DNA of 54,842 nt from JACKBJ01 sp964549495 (GCA_964549495.1 CAZJWJ010000028.1:1-54842), one strand, 5' to 3'; shown: positions 7,691-16,472, numbered from the stretch's first letter. A program made the numbers and translations. The notes: generated from the letters alone by a model not told the origin.

Positions 7691-8935
7691 ATGATCCATC
7701 CGGGGAAGCCCGCGTCCGAACCGCCACCAGCTCACGCGCTCGCGATCCGGTCCTTGATCCTCACCGGTCTCTTGATCGTGGCCAGCCTCGCCGCGGAGGC
7801 TTCCTGGCAAGCCGCGCCCGCATCCGCCGAGACCACCGATTCGGCCAGTGCTCCCTCGAACCTGCTTCAAGCCGGCGAGCGCTGCCGCATCAGAGCTGGC
7901 CGCGCCGTCCTCGACACCGTCGTCGAACAAGGCGACGCCATCGACGTCTCGGCCTGGATGGATCTGGACTGCGGCTGGCTCCCGCCGGCCACCCTCGACC
8001 TGGTCCTCCTGCTCGACGTCCAGCCCTTGACCGGCGAGGAGCCCGACGCGGACTATGCCGAGACGCTCTACGCCGGCCTGCGGGCCGGCCTCGATCGCCT
8101 CGGTTGGGCACAAGGCAGCCGGGCTGCCTTGATGCGCGTGGCCAACGCCGGTCACTCGGTCGACATGGAGCTGACCGAGGACCGTGTGGCCCTGGACGAG
8201 GCGCTGCAAGATCTGGGCGGTGAGGGCCTGGATGAAGAGGGCGACATGGGCCCGGCCTTGGATGCCGCTCGGGGCTTGCTCGAAGCCGCCGCAACCGAAG
8301 GCCGTCAGGGTGCCATCCTGCTGGTCGATGCCGGAATGGCCCTGAGAACGAACGACGAGGGTGGGGTCCTGAATCCGCCGGCCGCCGCCTGCCGGCGCGC
8401 GACCGATGCCGGCCTGGCCCTGGGTGTGATCAGCCTGCCGGCCGCTTCGCGCCGCTTGGCCAACGACTGCGCCAGCCCCGGCCACTACCAGCTGGTCGAC
8501 CAGCCGGAAGCGCCGCGCCTCGACTCGGCGACCGAGCAGATGCTGCGCGTCCTGGCCCATCCGGGCTCTATCGTGCGGGCCGAGCTGTCCGACTACATCG
8601 CTTCGAGCTTCGAGTACGTCGAGGGCACGGGCGTGCCCCGCGACCCCGACTACATCGTGCTCTCCGAGCATGTCTGGCGCTTCGAGCCGCGCGAGCAGCG
8701 TCTCGAGCAGCGCTTGGACTATCGAACCCTCGTCCGCCCCGGTTTCGGCGAGTTGATCACGCCACTATCGGTCGATAGCAAGCTGATCGTCGAGTACGCC
8801 GACGGGAGCACGGCCGAGCACCCGCTGCCCAATCCCGAGCTCTGTATCCACTGGCCCGGCCGAGAGGGCTTCTGCCTCGACTGGCTGCGCCAAGCCGGCT
8901 TGCGGCTCTACCTGCCCCGCCTCGAGCGGCCCTGA
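7691..8935 (+). CDS. Exported degenerate vWA protein with terminal YLP motif
   Basis: 414 residues. A signal peptide spans about 1-46 with a hydrophobic core at 21-36. It shows the same Cys pair spaced 29 residues apart (Cys65, Cys94) as the two genes before it. The vWA first strand reads LDLVLLLDVQPLTG, with D109 kept but the rest of the MIDAS replaced. A second beta domain follows (about 285-395) and the protein ends LYLPRLERP with no Pro/Thr linker. It appears to be the most reduced member of a three-gene paralogous set. Metal-dependent adhesion is unlikely for this copy; it may keep only a structural role. Confidence 0.78.
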   Translation: MIHPGKPASEPPPAHALAIRSLILTGLLIVASLAAEASWQAAPASAETTDSASAPSNLLQAGERCRIRAGRAVLDTVVEQGDAIDVSAWMDLDCGWLPPATLDLVLLLDVQPLTGEEPDADYAETLYAGLRAGLDRLGWAQGSRAALMRVANAGHSVDMELTEDRVALDEALQDLGGEGLDEEGDMGPALDAARGLLEAAATEGRQGAILLVDAGMALRTNDEGGVLNPPAAACRRATDAGLALGVISLPAASRRLANDCASPGHYQLVDQPEAPRLDSATEQMLRVLAHPGSIVRAELSDYIASSFEYVEGTGVPRDPDYIVLSEHVWRFEPREQRLEQRLDYRTLVRPGFGELITPLSVDSKLIVEYADGSTAEHPLPNPELCIHWPGREGFCLDWLRQAGLRLYLPRLERP

Positions 8936-8938
8936 GCC

Positions 8939-8978
8939 GGGCTCGTCCGCGCGGTCCCTCGCGTCCTGCGGCGAGCCC
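8939..8978 (+). terminator. Possible hairpin terminator after third vWA gene
   Basis: GGGCTCG (8939-8945) can pair with CGAGCCC (8972-8978) across a 26-nt loop directly after the stop. There is no T-tract, so the call is weak. Confidence 0.3.
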
Positions 8979-9036
8979 CACGAAATCTCTCGGCGCGCGG
9001 AGCGACAAGCGGCCGCCGCGGCCCGCTGGCAGCGGA

Positions 9037-9045
9037 TGATACAAT
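9037..9045 (+). promoter_or_regulatory. Extended -10 promoter of DNRLRE protein gene
   Basis: TGA-TACAAT (9037-9045) is an extended -10 element with no clear -35 box. The leader to the TTG start at 9098 is about 45 nt. Confidence 0.5.
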
Positions 9046-9097
9046 AGCCCGGCGCCATTACACGGCACGGACGCATGCAGCCCAAGGAGGTCATGCC

Positions 9098-10888
9098 TTG
9101 CTCACTCCCCGAAACCGATCCGGGGTCCGCGGGATCCCGCTGGCCCTGCTCACCGCCACGCTGCTCCTCCTCGCCACCGCTCCGAACGGCGCAGGCCACA
9201 GCGCTGTCGCCGATTCGGCAGATGGCAACGTCTTCCACACATCCATCGGGACGCTCGAGTTGGATCCGGTGCGCCCGCGCGCCGACGGCCGGCCGCAGCG
9301 GCCCGTCACCTGGCTCCGGCCGGACCGGACCGGCATAGCCGGCCTACTCGATCTGATGGGCCTGCTCGACAGCCGCCTGACCGCCGAACAGGATACCTTC
9401 GTGGCCGAGGGCCGCGAGGACGACAACTTCGGACGCGATCGGATTCTCTACGTCGGCGGACCGGAGGATTACGGCAAGTCCTACACCTACCTGTGGTGGG
9501 ATATGTTCGAGATCGACCGCGATCAGGAGGTCACCGAGGCCGATATCGAGCTCTACCTGCGCGAGGCCGGGCCCTCGGGCGACCGCGAGCGAACCATCAC
9601 CGCCTATCCGGTCGAGCTCGGCCGCTTCTCGGGCGTGCCCGACTGCCGCGACAGCTGGGACGAGCGCGACCTGACCTGGGACGATCGGCCCGACCGCAGC
9701 GGCGAGGTGCTCGACCGCGAGGACGTGGGCACCGAGCGCGATCGCTACAGCCTGGACATCACCGATACGGTCATCGAGTGGCGCCGACCGGAGTGGAACC
9801 GCGACAACCGCTGCAACGGCGGCGTCGTGGTCCACGGCGACGACCGCGACGGCTCCTACCGCGGCTTCGATTCCAGCGAGGGCTCCAACGAGCCCGAGCT
9901 GGACGTCGAGCACCGGCGAGACGAGGATCCGCCACGCGGCGGCATGGACCCGCTGCCCCAGTACACCACCCGGCCGATGGCCGAGGACCCCACCGCGGCA
10001 TCGATCGACCTGGGCTGGTGGGGCGAGGACGAGGATCCGGGCACCGGCATCGACTACTTCGAGCTCTACGGACGGGCCAACTACGGCGAGTGGCAGAAGC
10101 TGGCCGGCGAGGCCCGCACCTACGGGGCCAACTTCATCGGCTACAACGGCACGGTCTACGAGTTCGCCATCTATCCGGTCGACCCGGCCGGCAACGTCAA
10201 GCCGCCGGCCGAATCGGACTCGGCCACCCACGTCGACTTCGACCCGCCCGTCTCGACCATCGACCCGCTGCCCGAATACTCGCCCGGCCCCTTCGAGCTG
10301 CGTTGGACGGGTGTCGACCTGCCCAACGACGCCGGCCGCATCGGCAGCGGCATCGACTACTACGTGGTCCACTACAATATCGGCGGCGGCTCCTGGGGCC
10401 TCTTGGCCGACCGCGTCACGGAAAACCACATCCGCTTCGACCGCGCCCAGCAGGGCTTGAGCTACCAGTTCCGTGTGATGGCCGTCGATCGGGCCGGGCA
10501 TCGCGAAGCCGAAGGCGCCTTCGAGGCCCAGACCTTCATCGACGGCCTGCCGCCGGTGGTGCGCATCCCGGCCGTCAACAGCATCGACAACCCCCGCTTC
10601 ATCGTCCAGTGGGCCGGCGAGGATCCGGGGGGCAGCGGCATCGTCAACTATGACCTGCAGATGCGCCAGGACGGCGGCGCCTGGACCGACTGGGCCATGG
10701 CCACCACGGCCACCTCGCGGGCCTTCGAGGGCGAGTACGGGCATGTCTATTCCTTCCGCGCCCGCGCCCGCGACCGGGCCGGCAACCTCGGCGCCTGGCC
10801 CGACCGGCCCCAGCTGGTCACCGCCGTCATCCACCGCGACGACCTGACCGAGATCCTGCACCTGCCGACGCTCTTCAAGTCCCACTAA
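9098..10888 (+). CDS. Exported DNRLRE-domain protein with FnIII-like repeats and YLP end
   Basis: 596 residues from a TTG preceded by a strong AAGGAGG seven bases upstream; the ATG at 9093 is out of frame. A signal peptide (about 1-39) leads to a DNRLRE-type beta-sandwich (about 95-275): QDTFVAEG at its start, then ADIELYLRE, SWDERDLTWDDRP and DITDTVIEW, all typical of the family, which is often linked to carbohydrate-binding surface proteins. Three FnIII-like repeats follow (about 285-385, 390-485, 490-575), each with an S/G-G-I-x-x-Y motif and a DRAGN or equivalent turn. The protein ends ILHLPTLFKSH, the C-terminal motif seen in its neighbours. Likely a surface or extracellular adhesin; ligand unknown. 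Confidence 0.82.
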   Translation: MLTPRNRSGVRGIPLALLTATLLLLATAPNGAGHSAVADSADGNVFHTSIGTLELDPVRPRADGRPQRPVTWLRPDRTGIAGLLDLMGLLDSRLTAEQDTFVAEGREDDNFGRDRILYVGGPEDYGKSYTYLWWDMFEIDRDQEVTEADIELYLREAGPSGDRERTITAYPVELGRFSGVPDCRDSWDERDLTWDDRPDRSGEVLDREDVGTERDRYSLDITDTVIEWRRPEWNRDNRCNGGVVVHGDDRDGSYRGFDSSEGSNEPELDVEHRRDEDPPRGGMDPLPQYTTRPMAEDPTAASIDLGWWGEDEDPGTGIDYFELYGRANYGEWQKLAGEARTYGANFIGYNGTVYEFAIYPVDPAGNVKPPAESDSATHVDFDPPVSTIDPLPEYSPGPFELRWTGVDLPNDAGRIGSGIDYYVVHYNIGGGSWGLLADRVTENHIRFDRAQQGLSYQFRVMAVDRAGHREAEGAFEAQTFIDGLPPVVRIPAVNSIDNPRFIVQWAGEDPGGSGIVNYDLQMRQDGGAWTDWAMATTATSRAFEGEYGHVYSFRARARDRAGNLGAWPDRPQLVTAVIHRDDLTEILHLPTLFKSH

Positions 10889-10947
10889 GGCCGAGCGTCC
10901 CGTGTCGTGGATCGAACGTGAGGATGACGAGTCGGAGCCAAAGAAAA

Positions 10948-10971
10948 GCCCGGAGCCGCGAGGCTCCGGGC
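10948..10971 (-). terminator. Rho-independent terminator of tRNA-Ser(CGA)
   Basis: A perfect ten-pair stem (10948-10957 with 10962-10971) closes a GCGA tetraloop. On the minus strand it is followed by TTTTCTTT. It lies four bases after the tRNA CCA end. Confidence 0.9.
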
Positions 10972-10975
10972 GCAT

Positions 10976-11067
10976 TGGCGGAGGGGGTGGGATTCGAACC
11001 CACGAGGGGCGTGAACCCCTACGCGTTTTCGAGACGCGCGCACTAGGCCAGACTATGCGACCCCTCC
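10976..11067 (-). tRNA. tRNA-Ser (anticodon CGA)
   Basis: Minus-strand acceptor stem GGAGGGG (11067-11061) pairs with CCCCTCC near 10980-10986, followed by G and an encoded CCA. The anticodon loop is CTCGAAA, giving CGA, which reads UCG. A long variable arm (TAGGGGTTCACGCCCCTC) and the T-loop TTCGAAT identify a class II Ser tRNA. It has its own promoter and terminator. Confidence 0.96.
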
Positions 11068-11081
11068 AACTCGAGTCGAGA

Positions 11082-11111
11082 ATGGTAGCATGCTCTGGCG
11101 GCCGCGATCAA
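11082..11111 (-). promoter_or_regulatory. Predicted promoter of tRNA-Ser(CGA)
   Basis: Minus-strand -35 TTGATC (11106-11111), 18-nt spacer, -10 TACCAT (11082-11087), about 15 bases before the mature 5' end. Confidence 0.55.
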
Positions 11112-11140
11112 GAAAGCGGGCTCGAGCGAGAGGGCGGCGC

Positions 11141-11968
11141 GTGATCGGCCTATCGCGCGGCCGTCGGCCGCGGGCCGAGGGCGCGCCGATCCTCGAGCTG
11201 GACGGGGTGAGCAAGGACTTCGACGACGCGCCGCGGCTCACGCGTGCGCTTGCAGACATCGACCTGGAGGTGGCCGCCGGAGAATTGGTGGCCATCGTCG
11301 GGCCCAGCGGCTCGGGAAAGTCGACCCTCTTGCGGCTGGTCGGCGATCTGCTTCAGCCCAGCAGCGGCCGCATCCGCGTCTGCGGCATGAGCCCGGCCGA
11401 GGCGCGCCGGCAGCGCGAGTTCGGCATGGTCTTCCAGTCGCCGGTGCTCTACAGCTGGCGCAGCGTCCTGGCCAATGTCGAATTGCCCCTGCAGATCCAA
11501 GGCGTGCCGGCCGCCCGCCGCCGCGAGCGGGCATTGGCCTCCTTGGACCGGGTGGGCCTGGCCGACGTGGCCGACCGCAAGCCGCGCCAGCTCTCCGGCG
11601 GCATGCAGCAGCGGGTAGCCATCGCCCGCGCCATGGTCGTGCGGCCGCGCATCCTCTTGATGGACGAACCCTTCGGCAGCCTGGACGAATTGACCCGCGA
11701 GCGGCTGAACCTGGAATTGCTCGAGCTCTGGCGCTCCAGCGAGCTGACCCTGCTCTTCGTCACCCACGCCATCGAGGAAGCCGTCTTCCTGGCCGACCGG
11801 GTGGTGGTGCTCGGCCCGAGCCCGGGCCGCATCGCCGCCGAGCTGCCCATCGACCTGCCCCGCCCGCGGGGTGAGCACAGCCGGGGCGATCTGCGCTACT
11901 TCGAATGCGTCAACCGGGTCCGCCAGGCCTTGCGGGGCGCCATGCAGGCCGAGTCGATCGAGGGCTGA
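11141..11968 (+). CDS. ABC transporter ATP-binding protein, NitT/TauT (SsuB/TauB) type
   Basis: 275 residues from a GTG with AGAGGG upstream; an ATG at 11090 is in frame but overlaps the tRNA promoter. Walker A is GPSGSGKST (residues 54-62), the Q-loop is MVFQSPVLYSW, the signature is LSGGMQQR, Walker B is ILLMDEPF and the H-loop is FVTHAIEEA. The Q-loop and the GSLDELTRE segment after Walker B match the nitrate/sulfonate/taurine family, whose members energise uptake of small oxyanions or heterocycles. No permease or binding protein lies nearby, so partners must be encoded elsewhere. The gene converges on the exported protein gene at 11994. Confidence 0.88.
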   Translation: MIGLSRGRRPRAEGAPILELDGVSKDFDDAPRLTRALADIDLEVAAGELVAIVGPSGSGKSTLLRLVGDLLQPSSGRIRVCGMSPAEARRQREFGMVFQSPVLYSWRSVLANVELPLQIQGVPAARRRERALASLDRVGLADVADRKPRQLSGGMQQRVAIARAMVVRPRILLMDEPFGSLDELTRERLNLELLELWRSSELTLLFVTHAIEEAVFLADRVVVLGPSPGRIAAELPIDLPRPRGEHSRGDLRYFECVNRVRQALRGAMQAESIEG

Positions 11969-11993
11969 GCGATAGCCGAGCGGGCCCGCCTCA

Positions 11994-13928
11994 TCATTCC
12001 GTCGACAGATCCCAGCCGCGCAGCAAGAGCGGGAGGTGGATGAGCCCCTCCGGCTCGTCGCGCGGCGTCGGGGTCGGCTCCTCGGGCGTGGCCGAGATCT
12101 CGGGTGTCGGGCTGGGTTGGGGCCGCGTCGGGGGCGGCGTGGGCGTCGGCGCGTCCGGGTCGGGCCAGAGGCGCAGGATCTGGCTGGTGTAAGCGTGGAT
12201 CGGGCCGGTGGCCGCGGATTGGCGGTCGGACTGGGCCGGCCGTTCGATGGCCACGGCGCCCAGCGCGGCGGCCGGGTTGCGCTGACCGCGGATGACCGCC
12301 GTGCCGATGAAGCCGTCGGGCAGGCGTTGGCCGGCGCCGCCATCGCGCAGCGCGACCTGCTCGAGCCCGAAGAAGCCCACCGGCTGCAGCGGGCGCTGGA
12401 AGCCCTCGACCACCAGGTTGCCCTCCGCATCGTAGAAGTCGATCGTCACCTGGTTGTCGCCGGCCGCGCTGCCCAGGCCGGCGATGGCCACGAAGCTGGT
12501 CATCTGCTGCGGGCCATGGCGCAGCTTGAGGCCGGGCAGCACCGCCGCCACGGCATGGTCGCCGCCGAGCTGGTCGCGGCGCGGCCGCAGCGCGGCCGCC
12601 TCGAAGGGCAGGTTGAGCCCGGGGTAGGCGAAGCTTCCCTCGGGGCTGCGCAGGATCAGGCTGCCGGCGATGGGCGCGAACTCGCCTAGCTCCGCGGCCA
12701 GGCCCTCGACCCGCAGCGAGAGGTAGGGCGCGCCGTTGCCGCCCCGGCCGGAGGGCGGGATCTCGCCGGCCAGGTCCAAGATGTCGTAGACCCGCGTGGC
12801 GCCCGGGCAGAGCCCGACCGGGTCGTTGAAGTTGCGCAGGACCTGGCCGTTGCCGTCGCTCATGGCCAGATTGACCTGCACGGTGGCGGTCACGTGGGCG
12901 TTGGTTACCCAGAGCTCGGTCCGGCTGTCCGGCAGCGGCGAGAGGGCCAGGGGGAAGGAGAGGATGCGCGAGTCCGGGGTGCTCAGCCGGCTGGCGGCGT
13001 GGCGCAGCCAGAGCTCGTCATCCCGCTGGTCGATGGCGGCGGTCAGCTGCAGCATCTCGGCCGGCGGCCTGGCGATGCGCTCGACCGACAGGGCGGCCGT
13101 TCCGTCGGGACCGGTGACCGCTGCCAGGTCGGCCGCGGTGTTGGCGGCCAGCTCGACGTTGGCGCGATCGACGGGCCGGCAGTCGGCCGAGCTCGAATCG
13201 GGACCGACGCGGGTCTCGACCCGCGCGCAGGTCGTGGCCGTGTTGGCCAGGCGCAGGCGCGCCGGCGTGCCGCCCCGGTCGATGCGGGCCAGGGCCAGGC
13301 TGGCCGAGATGCGTCCCGCGACCTCGGATTCGAGCGCCAGGCTGGCCTCGGCCGGCATCGCCGCCGCCCGGCCATCTTCCAGCCGGGCCTCGCCCAGGAC
13401 GGCCAGGGGCTCGCCGGCCGCGCGGCGGAGGACACCGGCCTCCCATTCGGCCAGAGTGGTCTCGCCGCGCTGCACCGGCGCGAAGGCGGCACAGGCATCG
13501 TCGGCGCGCTCGGGATCCAGGCTGTAGACCATGGCGTAGCCGTCCTGGCCGGAGAGGGGAACCTCCACCGAGGCCATCCGCGCCAATTCGGACCGGCAGT
13601 GGACGGCCAGGATGCGCTCGGCATCGAAGCCGGTATCACAGGCCGGATCGACCGTGGCCATCTCGACCACCAGCAGGTGGGTTGCGCTCCAGCCCAGGTT
13701 GGTCACCCGCAGGCTGGCACTGGCCGCGTCGCCGGCGCCGGCCGCCGCCGTGAAAGGTAGCATCTGCCGCGTTCCATAGAGTCGCTGGATCTCCTCGGTG
13801 ATGACCCCGGGCCGGTCGACCTGGGCGCGAGCGGGCGGAGCATCCATCCCGAGTCCCAGGATCAGGCCGAGCGCGAAGCCGGCGGTCATGACGGAGCAAA
13901 GGACGATTCGGCCGGCGCGGGTGTTCAT
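11994..13928 (-). CDS. Exported protein of unknown function with terminal YLP-type motif
   Basis: 644 residues. ATG at 13928 with AGGAGGG about six bases upstream. A signal peptide covers about 1-36 with a cut near ARA-Q. The mature part is beta-rich with repeated short strands and no domain I can name. The segments TRVYDILDLAGEIPPSG and AGSLILRSPEGSFAYPG suggest tandem immunoglobulin-like or COG-type cell-surface modules. Four Cys pairs may form disulfides. A Pro/Thr linker (about 590-622) leads to LIHLPLLLRGWDLSTE at the C-terminus. It starts 52 bases after the coaX stop, across a hairpin in the gap, so it may be at the end of the thyX-dcd-coaX run or be transcribed separately. Confidence 0.75.
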   Translation of the reverse strand: MNTRAGRIVLCSVMTAGFALGLILGLGMDAPPARAQVDRPGVITEEIQRLYGTRQMLPFTAAAGAGDAASASLRVTNLGWSATHLLVVEMATVDPACDTGFDAERILAVHCRSELARMASVEVPLSGQDGYAMVYSLDPERADDACAAFAPVQRGETTLAEWEAGVLRRAAGEPLAVLGEARLEDGRAAAMPAEASLALESEVAGRISASLALARIDRGGTPARLRLANTATTCARVETRVGPDSSSADCRPVDRANVELAANTAADLAAVTGPDGTAALSVERIARPPAEMLQLTAAIDQRDDELWLRHAASRLSTPDSRILSFPLALSPLPDSRTELWVTNAHVTATVQVNLAMSDGNGQVLRNFNDPVGLCPGATRVYDILDLAGEIPPSGRGGNGAPYLSLRVEGLAAELGEFAPIAGSLILRSPEGSFAYPGLNLPFEAAALRPRRDQLGGDHAVAAVLPGLKLRHGPQQMTSFVAIAGLGSAAGDNQVTIDFYDAEGNLVVEGFQRPLQPVGFFGLEQVALRDGGAGQRLPDGFIGTAVIRGQRNPAAALGAVAIERPAQSDRQSAATGPIHAYTSQILRLWPDPDAPTPTPPPTRPQPSPTPEISATPEEPTPTPRDEPEGLIHLPLLLRGWDLSTE

Positions 13929-13980
13929 GGAGATCCCTCCTGGCTCTCGGGCGGCCTAGCCGGCCGCCCCGGCATCCATT

Positions 13981-14886
13981 CTAGCCAACGTCGCGAGGCG
14001 ACGTCGGGTTTGATGCGGCGTCCTCGACGTTCATGCCGTGGATGCGCCACAGCCCCTCGAGCGTCAGGAGCGGCAGGTGATGGTCGAAGGCCTGGCTGTG
14101 TTCCAGCAAGGCCGCGAGCCAGGGTGCGTCGCCGGTGGCCACGACCGGACCGCCATCCAGCTGGCCGCGCAGGCGCTCGACCAGGCCTTCGACCAGGGCC
14201 AGGTAGCCGTAGACCAGGCCCGAGCGCAGGGCGCCCTCGGTGTCTCGCGCGATGGCCGCGTCGGGGGCCACCAGGTCGATGCGCCGCAGCCGTGCGGTGC
14301 GCTCGGCCAGTGCTTGGGCGGCGATCTCGATGCCGGGGGCGATGATCGCGCCGGCGTAATCGCCTGCAGCATCCACCACGTCGACCGTCAGGGCCGTGCC
14401 GAAGTCCATCACCACCACCGGCGCCCCGAAGCGGGCGCGGGCGGCCACCGCGTTGGCCACGCGGTCCGGGCCCAGCTCGCGCGGGCTCTCGGTACGGATG
14501 CGCAGCCCGCTGCGCAGGCCGGGACCGATCTGCATCGGAGCCAGCCCGAAGAGCCGCCGGCAGGCCGAAGTCAGGGGCTCGGTCACCTCGGGCACCACGC
14601 AGGCCATCACCACGCTGCCGACCGCCTCGGGCGCCAGGTCGCTGCCGGCCAACAGCCGGCCGAAGAGGATGCGGTACTCGTCCGGCGTGCGGCGCGTGTC
14701 GGTGGCGATCTGCCAATGTTCGATCGGCGGACCCGGGTCCGGCCCGTTACCGCCCGGAGATCTCTCGCCCCGAGATCCATCGTCCGGCCAGAGCGCCAGG
14801 CCGATGTGGCTATTGCTGACGTCGATGGCCAGGAGGCCGCCGGCCGCCGCCGCAGCACAGACCGCCGACGCCCCCGCGCGGGTCAT
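13981..14886 (-). CDS. coaX: Type III pantothenate kinase
   Basis: 301 residues; catalyses ATP-dependent phosphorylation of pantothenate, the first step of coenzyme A synthesis, in the cytoplasm. ASKHA-fold motifs are in order: the phosphate-1 loop IDVSNSHIG (residues 21-29), ELGPDRVAN (137-145) holding the catalytic Asp, MDFGTALTVD (160-169) as phosphate-2 and a PGIE segment near 185. The first loop has Ser24 where the family normally has Gly (DxGN), which is unusual. An Ala-rich N-terminal extension of about 15 residues and a Gly/Pro-rich insertion (about 36-54) make it longer than the usual 250-260. It starts 13 nt after the dcd stop. A more downstream start cannot be excluded. Confidence 0.88.
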   Translation of the reverse strand: MTRAGASAVCAAAAAGGLLAIDVSNSHIGLALWPDDGSRGERSPGGNGPDPGPPIEHWQIATDTRRTPDEYRILFGRLLAGSDLAPEAVGSVVMACVVPEVTEPLTSACRRLFGLAPMQIGPGLRSGLRIRTESPRELGPDRVANAVAARARFGAPVVVMDFGTALTVDVVDAAGDYAGAIIAPGIEIAAQALAERTARLRRIDLVAPDAAIARDTEGALRSGLVYGYLALVEGLVERLRGQLDGGPVVATGDAPWLAALLEHSQAFDHHLPLLTLEGLWRIHGMNVEDAASNPTSPRDVG

Positions 14887-14899
14887 GCCCGGGCCCGCG

Positions 14900-15469
14900 T
14901 CAGCCGCGCTCGGCCATGATGCGCGGCAAGACGATGCCGTGCTGCTTGTCGTACTTGCCCTTGCGGTCCTTGTAGCTGGTCTCGCATTCGCGCGAGCCGC
15001 GCAAGAAGAGCACCTGGCCGATGCCCTCGTTGGCGTAGATCCGCGCCGGCAGCGGCGTGGTGTTGCTGATCTCCAAGGTCGCGTGGCCCTCCCAGCCCGG
15101 CTCGAAGGGCGTCACGTTGAGGATGATGCCGCAGCGGGCGTAGGTGCTCTTGCCCAGGCAGATGGTGATGATGTCGCGCGGGATGCGGAAGTACTCGACC
15201 GTGCGCGCCAGGGCGAAGCTGTTGGGCGGCACGATGCAGTAGTCGTCGCTGATCAGATCCACGAAGGCGTTCTCGTCGAAGGCCTTGGGGTCGACGGCGG
15301 TGTAGTTGACGTTGCTGAAGACCTTGAACTCGTTGGCCACGCGGAAGTCGTAGCCGTAGCTCGACAGGCCGTAGGAGACCACGCCCTGGCCGACCTGCTC
15401 CTCGACGAAGGGCTCGATCATGCCCATGTCGCGGCAGCGCTCGCGGATCTCGATGTCGCTCAATACCAT
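14900..15469 (-). CDS. dcd: dCTP deaminase
   Basis: 189 residues, the family length. It converts dCTP to dUTP, feeding dTMP synthesis. Visible motifs are the LSDIEIRER start, GYDFRVANEF, the nucleotide-binding CLGKSTYARCGI and NVTPFEPGWEGHATLEISN with the catalytic Glu, followed by IGQVLFLRGS. The C-terminal YKDRKGKYDKQ closes over the active site in relatives. Position directly downstream of thyX makes functional sense: Dcd supplies dUTP, which is hydrolysed to dUMP, and ThyX methylates dUMP. A separate dUTPase is not in this window. Confidence 0.95.
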   Translation of the reverse strand: MVLSDIEIRERCRDMGMIEPFVEEQVGQGVVSYGLSSYGYDFRVANEFKVFSNVNYTAVDPKAFDENAFVDLISDDYCIVPPNSFALARTVEYFRIPRDIITICLGKSTYARCGIILNVTPFEPGWEGHATLEISNTTPLPARIYANEGIGQVLFLRGSRECETSYKDRKGKYDKQHGIVLPRIMAERG

Positions 15470-15514
15470 GTCGGTGCTGTTCCTCTGGCGTGCGGCGGCG
15501 CGGTCGGGCGGCGC

Positions 15515-16270
15515 CTAGCGGATGGCGCTGGGGCCCCAATGCTCGCGGAAGGCCTGGTGGGTCCAGGGCATGTGCGAGGCGAACATGTCCTCGATGGCCT
15601 CGGCGTAGACCCGGATCTCCTCCTGGGCATGGGGCGAGTTGCGCAGGTTGACGAAGTTCATCAGGCTCAGCGCGTTGACGGTCCAGAAGAAGGTGGTGTA
15701 CTGAGCCACCGGCAGGACCATGCGCGCGTGCTCGCGGGCCACGCCGCGGGCCAGCATGCGCTCGTAGAGCTCGCGCGAGCGTTCGTAGAGCGCTTCGATC
15801 TCGCCGAGCAGCTCTCCGTTCTCCGGTTCGGCCATGTCCGCGTAGCGATAGTCCATGGCCTTGCCCACCCGCTCGCGCAAGGTCTCGGGCAGGAAGAACT
15901 CGTCGGCAAGCTTGATGTAGCGGCCGCTCTCCTCGTTGTAGGAGGCGAAGCGATGCCGGAACCATTGCCGCACGACGAAGATGGGCGCGCGCACGCGGAA
16001 CTGGAAGACGGTATGCTCGAAGGGCGATGTGTGCCGGTCGGCGATCAAGCGCTTCAGGAGACCCTGGTCGCGGCGCAGCTGCTCCTCGCTGTCGTCGACC
16101 AGGCTGCGCTGGTCGCGGCGCAAGGAGACGCGGGCCGCGGCCACGCAGCGCCGATCGTCGCCCAGGGTCTCGAGCAATTCGACGAATCCACGGTCGAGCA
16201 GGCGCCGAAAGTCGCTGTCCGGATGGGTGCGGTGTTCCTCGACGAAGGGGTCGACCGATACGTCACCCAC
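15515..16270 (-). CDS. thyX: Flavin-dependent thymidylate synthase ThyX
   Basis: 251 residues from a GTG at 16270 with AGGAGG six bases upstream; the reading frame continues upstream but that part is low-complexity and unlike ThyX. The family signature RHRxxSxNExSxR is complete (RHRFASYNEESGRY, residues 105-118), as are the HTSPFEH region at 80-86 and the C-terminal NFVNLRNSPHAQEEIR. ThyX uses FAD, NADPH and methylene-tetrahydrofolate to methylate dUMP. It begins a run with dcd and coaX, with 45 nt before dcd. Confidence 0.95.
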   Translation of the reverse strand: MGDVSVDPFVEEHRTHPDSDFRRLLDRGFVELLETLGDDRRCVAAARVSLRRDQRSLVDDSEEQLRRDQGLLKRLIADRHTSPFEHTVFQFRVRAPIFVVRQWFRHRFASYNEESGRYIKLADEFFLPETLRERVGKAMDYRYADMAEPENGELLGEIEALYERSRELYERMLARGVAREHARMVLPVAQYTTFFWTVNALSLMNFVNLRNSPHAQEEIRVYAEAIEDMFASHMPWTHQAFREHWGPSAIR

Positions 16271-16320
16271 GCTGCGCCTCCTCGGCGGTTGGGGGGCCGC
16301 GGGGCCCCGAGGGATCGATG

Positions 16321-16341
16321 CCGATCGCCATAGGCGATCGG
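16321..16341. promoter_or_regulatory. Perfect hairpin in the thyX upstream region
   Basis: CCGATCGCC and GGCGATCGG flank a three-base loop (ATA), about 50 bases upstream of the thyX start. No T-tract follows in either direction, so it is more likely an operator or leader hairpin than a terminator. The rest of the gap from 16271 to 16472 shows no convincing promoter. Confidence 0.4.
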
Positions 16342-16472
16342 GCGGGCTAGATGGTGCTCGCGACCGCCGCGGGATGCAAGCAGCCGGGCGGGGCGATGGT
16401 GGCGGAAGGACCGTGCCGGCTCGCTTCGAGGCCGGGTCGCGACCCGACGGTCCCGCGGTCCCTGGCAACAAG

